Made by a program: the position numbers and the translations under genes. From J051 sp040752255 (GTDB lineage Bacteria; Armatimonadota; Fimbriimonadia; Fimbriimonadales; ATM1): a DNA stretch of 10,269 nucleotides. Position 1 is the first letter of the stretch. Every line of letters begins with the position of its first letter. The stretch lies in the NCBI GenBank assembly GCA_040752255.1, contig JBFMFD010000100.1, positions 1 through 10,269 on the forward strand. Direction: 5' to 3'. This document shows positions 5,528 through 10,269 of the stretch, piece by piece. Below the pieces are notes generated by a model. The model did no database searches. It was not told the DNA's origin and was given only the letters and a program-made list of their open reading frames with translations.

Positions 5528-7915
5528 ATGTTCCTCGCGCTGACAGTCTGGGCGAGCATCGCATCCTATCCCGCCGCGCCGACGGTGAGGGTCGTCCCTG
5601 GCGAGGTCACCCTGCCCGGCGTGTACGCTGAGCAGCGGCTCATCGTGCTTGCCGAGGACGCGGGCAAGGTACAGGACGTAACCGCGGAAGCGACCTTCGA
5701 GGCGAAGGCGCCCTTCTCGGTAGTTGGGGGTGTTCTGCGGGCGAGTTCGCCGGGGGCAGGCTCGATCGTCGTCAAACACGGACGGCAGCGCGTCGAGGTG
5801 AAGGTGAGCGTCTCCGAAGGCGCGATTTCGAACTTCTCGGCGACGGTACAGCCTGTTCTCGCGAGGGGTGGGTGCGCCGCGCGGGCCTGCCACGGCGCAG
5901 AGGGCGGACAGGCGGGGTTTGCGCTCACTCTGTTCAACGTGGACACAACGGCAGACGCCCGCGCCATAGCCGCTGACTCCCGCCGCGTGAACAAGGACGC
6001 GCCGGAGAAGAGCCTGGTTCTGTTGAAGCCGACCGCGACGGTCTCCCACGGGGGCGGGAAGCGCTTTTCTCCCGACAGCGCCGCCGCTCGCGCTCTGACC
6101 GAGTGGATTTCGACCGGCGCGGAGGTCGAGAACGGCGACGCTCCGTTCCTCACCGACCTGAGCATCCACCTGCCCGTCGAGCGATTCACGACGGAGAGCG
6201 AGCAGTGCCGAGTGCTCGTGACCGCGACGTTCAGCAACGGCGTGAAGAAAGACGTTACCGGGCTGGCGGTCTTCTCGACCACCGACGACGGCGTCGCGAC
6301 CGTGAGCGAGGACGGCGTGGTGACCGCGCTGCGGAGGGGTGACGCATACCTGGTCGCGAGGTACGGCCGGTACATCACTTCAGTGCCTCTTTTGGTGGAC
6401 ATTCCGCTGAAGCAGAAGCCACCGGTCATCGCCCGCTATCAACCGGCGAACGCGATTGACCGCGTGCTGGCTGCGCGCTGGGAGAGAATGGGGATCGCGC
6501 CGAGCTCCGTGGCCGACGATTGGACGTTCGCGCGCCGCGTGTATCTGGACCTCATCGGAACGCTGCCGAAGCCGGAAGAAGTTACGGCGTACGTCAACAG
6601 CCGGTCGCCACGGAAGAAGGAGGAGTTGGTCGACTCCTTGCTACGTCGCCCGGAGTTCATCTTCTACTGGACGCAGTGGTGGGGAGACATGCTGCGTATC
6701 GAGCGAAACACGATGCGGGAGGCCGGCGTTCGCGCTTTCTCGCAGTACATCCGCACGTCCCTGCTGAACAACAAGCCACTCGACCAGATGGCGAGGGAGA
6801 TGCTGACCGCCACCGGACGCACATTCACCGACGGGCCCGCGAACTACTTCCGGCCGACGGCGCGCATCGAGGACGCGGTCGTTCAGTTCTCCCGCGTGTT
6901 CATGGGTGTGAGGATGGACTGCGCGCAGTGCCACAACCATCCGCACGAGAGTTGGACGCAGGATGACTTCTACAACCTCGCGATGTTCTTCCGGCAGACG
7001 AGGCTGCGAGCCGGCCCGGACAGGGATGAGGTAACCGTCGAGAACCTCCCCCAGGTCGCACCGCTGAACATCCCGCGCCGAGCGGTGCGAACGCCCGCCG
7101 TGCCCGTCTTGCCGGGAACGCGTGAGCCGGTCAAGAGCGACAAGAACATGCGCGAAGTGCTCGCCGAATGGTTGACCGCCCCCGACAACGAGTACTTCGC
7201 CCGCGCGTTTGCGAACCGCCTGTGGGCGAGGATGATGGGTCGCGGGGTCTTCGAGCCGCTCGATGACTATCGCCGCACGAATCCTCCCAGCGATCCGGCG
7301 CTCATGGACGCCCTGACGGACTTGCTGCGCGAGAAGGGCTACGATATGCGCGCGTTCCTGCGCGAAATCGCCCTCAGTCGAGCCTACTCGCTCACCTCGG
7401 ACACGAACCCGTCGAACGAGAAGGACAGCCGCTTTTTCAGCCACTACTATCCGAGGCGCGTGCCCGCGGAGGTGCTCGCCGACATGATTGCTCAGGCAAC
7501 AAACCGTCCAGACCGATACAACGGGTATCCCGAAGGGACGCGTGCCATCGCGCTCGAGGAGCCGAACACGTTCAGCCGCATCCTCGACGTGTTCAACCGC
7601 CCTCGGAGGCGTGTGGTTACCTGTGAGCGCGACGATTCGCCCAGCCTCGCACAGGCGCTGTTCCTCCTCAACAACGGTGCGATCCACAACAAGATCGTCG
7701 CCCGCGAGGGCATCGTCGTTCAACTGCTGAACCAGGGGATGACGGCCGACGAAGTGATAACCGAGCTGTACCTGCGAACGCTGTCCCGCCCGCCCACTCC
7801 CGCCGAGCGAGCGGTCATCCAGCGCGAACTGGGGCGAACGAACCGCGCCGCCGAAGTCCTGCAGGATGCCCTCTGGGCATTGCTCAACACGAAGGAGTTT
7901 CTGTACAATCACTGA
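5528..7915 (+). CDS. DUF1549/DUF1553 exported protein with Ig-like (BIG2) domains and cytochrome-type CxxCH motifs
   Basis: This 795-residue protein starts at ATG 5528, after AGGAAG with 5 bp spacing and followed directly by a short signal peptide (FLALTVWASIASYPAAP). An in-frame TTG at 5501 lies on the wrong side of the ribosome-binding site. Order of parts: Ig-like domain (about 18-100); a cytochrome-like segment with C116-x4-C121-H122, as in planctomycete-type relatives; a second BIG2-like domain (about 211-292, with a GVATVSEDGVVTALRRG stretch); DUF1549 (about 309-505) with a CAQCHNHP motif at 465-472; DUF1553 (about 540-790), ending in the family-typical EFLYNH. The family is usually encoded beside a DUF1501 protein, as here. 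Its reaction is not established; the CxxCH motif allows covalent haem binding, which would mean extracytoplasmic electron transfer. The C-x4-C-H spacing is not the standard haem c motif, so haem binding there is doubtful. Confidence 0.9.
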   Translation: MFLALTVWASIASYPAAPTVRVVPGEVTLPGVYAEQRLIVLAEDAGKVQDVTAEATFEAKAPFSVVGGVLRASSPGAGSIVVKHGRQRVEVKVSVSEGAISNFSATVQPVLARGGCAARACHGAEGGQAGFALTLFNVDTTADARAIAADSRRVNKDAPEKSLVLLKPTATVSHGGGKRFSPDSAAARALTEWISTGAEVENGDAPFLTDLSIHLPVERFTTESEQCRVLVTATFSNGVKKDVTGLAVFSTTDDGVATVSEDGVVTALRRGDAYLVARYGRYITSVPLLVDIPLKQKPPVIARYQPANAIDRVLAARWERMGIAPSSVADDWTFARRVYLDLIGTLPKPEEVTAYVNSRSPRKKEELVDSLLRRPEFIFYWTQWWGDMLRIERNTMREAGVRAFSQYIRTSLLNNKPLDQMAREMLTATGRTFTDGPANYFRPTARIEDAVVQFSRVFMGVRMDCAQCHNHPHESWTQDDFYNLAMFFRQTRLRAGPDRDEVTVENLPQVAPLNIPRRAVRTPAVPVLPGTREPVKSDKNMREVLAEWLTAPDNEYFARAFANRLWARMMGRGVFEPLDDYRRTNPPSDPALMDALTDLLREKGYDMRAFLREIALSRAYSLTSDTNPSNEKDSRFFSHYYPRRVPAEVLADMIAQATNRPDRYNGYPEGTRAIALEEPNTFSRILDVFNRPRRRVVTCERDDSPSLAQALFLLNNGAIHNKIVAREGIVVQLLNQGMTADEVITELYLRTLSRPPTPAERAVIQRELGRTNRAAEVLQDALWALLNTKEFLYNH

Positions 7916-7923
7916 GGAACGAC

Positions 7924-9246
7924 ATGAACAGTCATGACCAACAACTTGTCTCCTACCTGATGGAGGATCGGTGGATTCAGGACTGCGAAGGCTGGAGCCG
8001 ACGCAACTTCCTGAAGATCGGCCTCTCGGGTCTGTTGGCGCTCAGCCTGCCCGACCTGCTGCAGCTCAAGGCGCTGGCGGCGCCGCCGGAGGGGCGAAAG
8101 CGAAGCGTCATCCTCCTGTTCATGAACGGCGGGCCATCGCACCTTGACACGTTTGACCCCAAGCCCGACGCCGGCGCTGAATACGCCGGCCCGCTGAAGG
8201 CGATACAGACCAAGGTTGACGGCGTGCAGATTTGCGAGGCGCTGCCCAAGTTGGCACAGCGGATGGACCAAGCCGTGCTCATCCGCTCCATGCGGAGCGG
8301 CGAGAACAGCCACGAGCGCGCTCAGCACCTGCTCCAAACGGGATACCTCCCGCTTGCGTCGCTGGAGTATCCGAGTTACGGCGCGGTCATCGCAAAGGAG
8401 CGGGGCGACGATTCGGTGCTCCCAAACTATGTCGCCATCGGCGGGCGGCCCGAGGGCACAGGCCCGGGCTTCCTGAGCCAAGCGTTCGCGCCGTTCGAAG
8501 TAGGCAACCCAGCCCAGCCAAACTTCGGCTTGCCGGACGGTAGCCCCGCCGGAAACCTGTCGCCGGAGCGCATCAGCAGGCGGAAGGCATTCCTTGAGGC
8601 GCTCGACACCGCCAGGCGAGACAACGACCGGATGGAGGCGATGGACACGTTCTACAACAAGGCGTTCGCCATCATGGAGAGCCGTGAAGCGCGTACCGCT
8701 TTCGAGATGAGCCGCGAACCGCAGCCGCTGCGCGAAGAGTACGGCATGAACCCATTCGGCCAAAGTTGCCTGCTTGCCGTGCGACTGGTCGAAGCAGGCG
8801 TAGACTTCGTAACGGTGACGCTCGGCGGATGGGACACCCATGAGAACAACTTCACGCAATTGCCCAACCGCCTGCTGCCGATGATGGATCAGGCGATGGC
8901 GGCGCTGTTCGATGACCTGCAACGCAGGGGTCTCTTCGATTCAACGCTCGTCGTCTGGACGGGTGAGTTCGGCCGGACGCCACGCATCAACAACAACGCC
9001 AACCCAGGTCGCGACCACTGGGGTAACGCGTGGTCGGTGCTTATGGCGGGCTGCGGCGTCGAAGGCGGTCGCGTCATCGGTCGTACCGACGAACGAGGCG
9101 CAGAGGTCGTCGAGTCGCCCGTGACGCCGGAGAACCTCGCTGCGACAATATACGACAAGATCGGCATCGACTACAAGAAATACTATGAGACACCGTCGGG
9201 CCGACCGATTCGCCTGGCGGCCTCCGACCCAATTCCCGGCGTTTAG
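7924..9246 (+). CDS. DUF1501 protein, Tat-exported (alkaline phosphatase/sulfatase-like fold)
   Basis: This 440-residue protein opens with a twin-arginine signal, SRRNFLKIG (Arg26-Arg27), then a hydrophobic stretch (about 32-45) and a small-residue cleavage region near LAAPP, so it is exported folded. Family landmarks are MNGGPSHLDTFDPKP (67-81), GGWDTH (301-306), GEFGRTP (347-353) and GRDHW (362-366). The Asp and His residues in these motifs are the plausible metal or catalytic ligands, since the DUF1501 family belongs to the alkaline-phosphatase-like clan of metal-dependent hydrolases. The substrate is unknown; hydrolysis of a phosphate or sulfate ester is an inference from the fold. It starts 8 bp after the DUF1553 gene with Shine-Dalgarno GAGGA (7914-7918) overlapping that gene's TGA, which indicates co-translation as a pair. 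Length is close to the usual 400-500 residues. Confidence 0.92.
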   Translation: MNSHDQQLVSYLMEDRWIQDCEGWSRRNFLKIGLSGLLALSLPDLLQLKALAAPPEGRKRSVILLFMNGGPSHLDTFDPKPDAGAEYAGPLKAIQTKVDGVQICEALPKLAQRMDQAVLIRSMRSGENSHERAQHLLQTGYLPLASLEYPSYGAVIAKERGDDSVLPNYVAIGGRPEGTGPGFLSQAFAPFEVGNPAQPNFGLPDGSPAGNLSPERISRRKAFLEALDTARRDNDRMEAMDTFYNKAFAIMESREARTAFEMSREPQPLREEYGMNPFGQSCLLAVRLVEAGVDFVTVTLGGWDTHENNFTQLPNRLLPMMDQAMAALFDDLQRRGLFDSTLVVWTGEFGRTPRINNNANPGRDHWGNAWSVLMAGCGVEGGRVIGRTDERGAEVVESPVTPENLAATIYDKIGIDYKKYYETPSGRPIRLAASDPIPGV

Positions 9247-9249
9247 CGT

Positions 9250-10269
9250 ATGCGGCTGGAAGCGGGCGGGAAGCGGCTACGAAGGGGTCTTCGCCGATGG
9301 GAGCATGCGGGGCTGCGCACGATGACCGCCTCGCAGATCTACGACGCGGCGTTCGGCATCTACCGCAAAGGAGGAGGCGGGCTGATTCGGCTAACCCTCA
9401 TTCCTTCCGCCGTCGTTTATGCGCTCGCGATGCTCGCCTACGAATTGGTCGGCAAAGACCTGTTGACCACGGGCAGTCCCGAGAACGCGCTTGCCGCTGC
9501 GGGCGAGTTGGGGATCACCGTGCTCATAGGCGTCGTGTTGGCCGCGCCGCCCGTGCTGGCGGCGTATAGCCTCATGCTCGCGTTGGTCGCGGGCTGGACC
9601 GCAGAGCGAACGCTCGGCCGCGAGCCGGACCCGCGGGCGCTGTTCCGACGGGCGGTGTCTCGGCTTCCGTCCCTGATGGGCGTGGTCGCGCTTGTTGCCA
9701 TTCGAGTATGCCTCGCCCTCGTGATTTCGTTCGCGCTCATCGTGTTGTCGGCTTTGATGAGCGAACGGCTGGGAGCGCAGTTCGTTGCGATCGTGGGCAT
9801 CGTTGGGCTGGTGTCTGCGCCGGTCATCATGCTGTATGTGTTCGGCAGGCTCTGCCTCGCCCCGGTTATCGTCTTCCTCGAGGGGCTTCCACCGAGGCAG
9901 GCGGTCGAGCGTAGCCGGCGCCTGCAGGACGAACTCTCGCTGCCCACGCGCCAGTTGGGACGCGGCGACCTGATCGCGGTGGGACTCTTCCTCCTGACGC
10001 TCGTACTGCAGCTCATCTTCTGGGCATCTTTCCAGATCCCGACCAATATGCTTCAGGAGTACCTCGCGTCTGCCGGCGTAGCAGAGAACTCGCTGCTGTG
10101 GATGGCGCTGTATCGCGGGATCGCCATCCTCGCTCCGTTTGCAGCCTTCCTCTTGTTGCACCCAGTGCTCATTGCTGGTGTTGTTTTGCTGTATTACGAC
10201 CGCCGGATTCGGGTGGAGGGATTGGACATCCAGTTGCTGGCGCAAAGCGTGTGGCAGCGTGGGGAGGCC
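9250..10269 (+). CDS. Polytopic membrane protein of unknown function (3' end outside window)
   Basis: An unbroken frame of 340 codons runs from ATG 9250 to the right edge, three bases after the DUF1501 stop. The translation is strongly hydrophobic, with about six membrane segments (roughly 45-64, 85-110, 138-168, 176-205, 240-260 and 285-315) separated by basic loops. It ends within the window at a YYDRRIRVEGLDIQLLAQ stretch, which resembles the C-terminus of bacterial membrane proteins often followed by DUF4129 or transglutaminase-like genes, so little may be missing. The start is uncertain. ATG 9322 begins MTASQIYDAAFGIYRKG, which looks like the normal N-terminus of such proteins, and the 24 residues before it are Arg-rich and low in character. 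Neither start has a good Shine-Dalgarno; the one at 9250 would rely on translational coupling. No function can be assigned. Confidence 0.8.
   Translation, partial: MRLEAGGKRLRRGLRRWEHAGLRTMTASQIYDAAFGIYRKGGGGLIRLTLIPSAVVYALAMLAYELVGKDLLTTGSPENALAAAGELGITVLIGVVLAAPPVLAAYSLMLALVAGWTAERTLGREPDPRALFRRAVSRLPSLMGVVALVAIRVCLALVISFALIVLSALMSERLGAQFVAIVGIVGLVSAPVIMLYVFGRLCLAPVIVFLEGLPPRQAVERSRRLQDELSLPTRQLGRGDLIAVGLFLLTLVLQLIFWASFQIPTNMLQEYLASAGVAENSLLWMALYRGIAILAPFAAFLLLHPVLIAGVVLLYYDRRIRVEGLDIQLLAQSVWQRGEA

Noticed and set aside
5426..6169. Upstream open extension of the serine protease frame to 6169 on the minus strand
   Set aside because: The extension lacks protein-like character, runs antisense through the DUF1549 gene, and the ATG at 5425 has both a Shine-Dalgarno and an immediate signal peptide.
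7904..7909. TACAAT as a promoter for the DUF1501 gene
   Set aside because: These bases encode the Leu-Tyr-Asn of the conserved C-terminus of DUF1553 proteins, the spacing to ATG (14 bp) differs from the leaderless pattern, and a good Shine-Dalgarno is present.
6641..8922. Long minus-strand open frames (6641-7912 and 7909-8922) opposite the DUF1553 and DUF1501 genes
   Set aside because: Both mirror codon structure of recognisable plus-strand genes and their translations show no domain, signal or membrane pattern.
9391..10245. 284-codon minus-strand open frame at the right edge
   Set aside because: Its translation is polar, low-complexity and rich in Arg, Glu, Gln and His, as expected for the antisense of a membrane protein; the plus frame from 9250 encodes clear transmembrane segments.

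Overview
The window is a gene-dense, high-GC bacterial chromosomal stretch with almost no intergenic space. It holds eight protein genes, two of them cut by the window edges. I see no tRNA, rRNA, CRISPR array, insertion sequence or phage gene. A Tat-exported DUF1501 protein paired with a DUF1549/DUF1553 protein that carries Ig-like domains and haem-type motifs points to a Planctomycetota, Verrucomicrobiota, Armatimonadota or Acidobacteriota-like organism. Armatimonadota (Fimbriimonas-like) is my best guess, made with low confidence.

Left edge: the last ~56 codons of a TolB-like beta-propeller protein (plus strand) run into and overlap by 23 bp the 3' end of a minus-strand block. Read in transcription order (right to left), that block is: a secreted trypsin-like serine protease (5425 to 4529), the S12 methylthiotransferase rimO (4625 to 3243), a secreted M14 zinc carboxypeptidase (3231 to 1666) and a two-domain CUT2 sugar-importer ATPase (1656 to 148). 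The genes are 9-11 bp apart, except that the protease overlaps rimO by 97 bp. Their functions are mixed: extracellular protein or peptide degradation, sugar uptake energisation, and ribosomal protein modification. The ATPase has no permease or binding-protein gene beside it.

Right half: across a ~100 bp divergent intergenic region, a plus-strand block runs from 5528 to the right edge: the DUF1549/DUF1553 protein, the DUF1501 protein 8 bp later, and a polytopic membrane protein 3 bp after that which runs off the window. The first two are a widespread exported pair whose biochemical role is not settled.

The most notable non-coding signal is in how the genes start. The two genes at the divergent region and the DUF1501 gene have clear Shine-Dalgarno sequences. 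rimO and the M14 gene have none, but each carries a -10-like hexamer exactly 8 bp before its ATG (TATAGT and TAGAAT). That spacing would start transcripts at or next to the start codon, so these genes may have private promoters producing leaderless mRNAs. No fully new multi-gene system is evident; the window is mostly recognisable families in an unusual arrangement.
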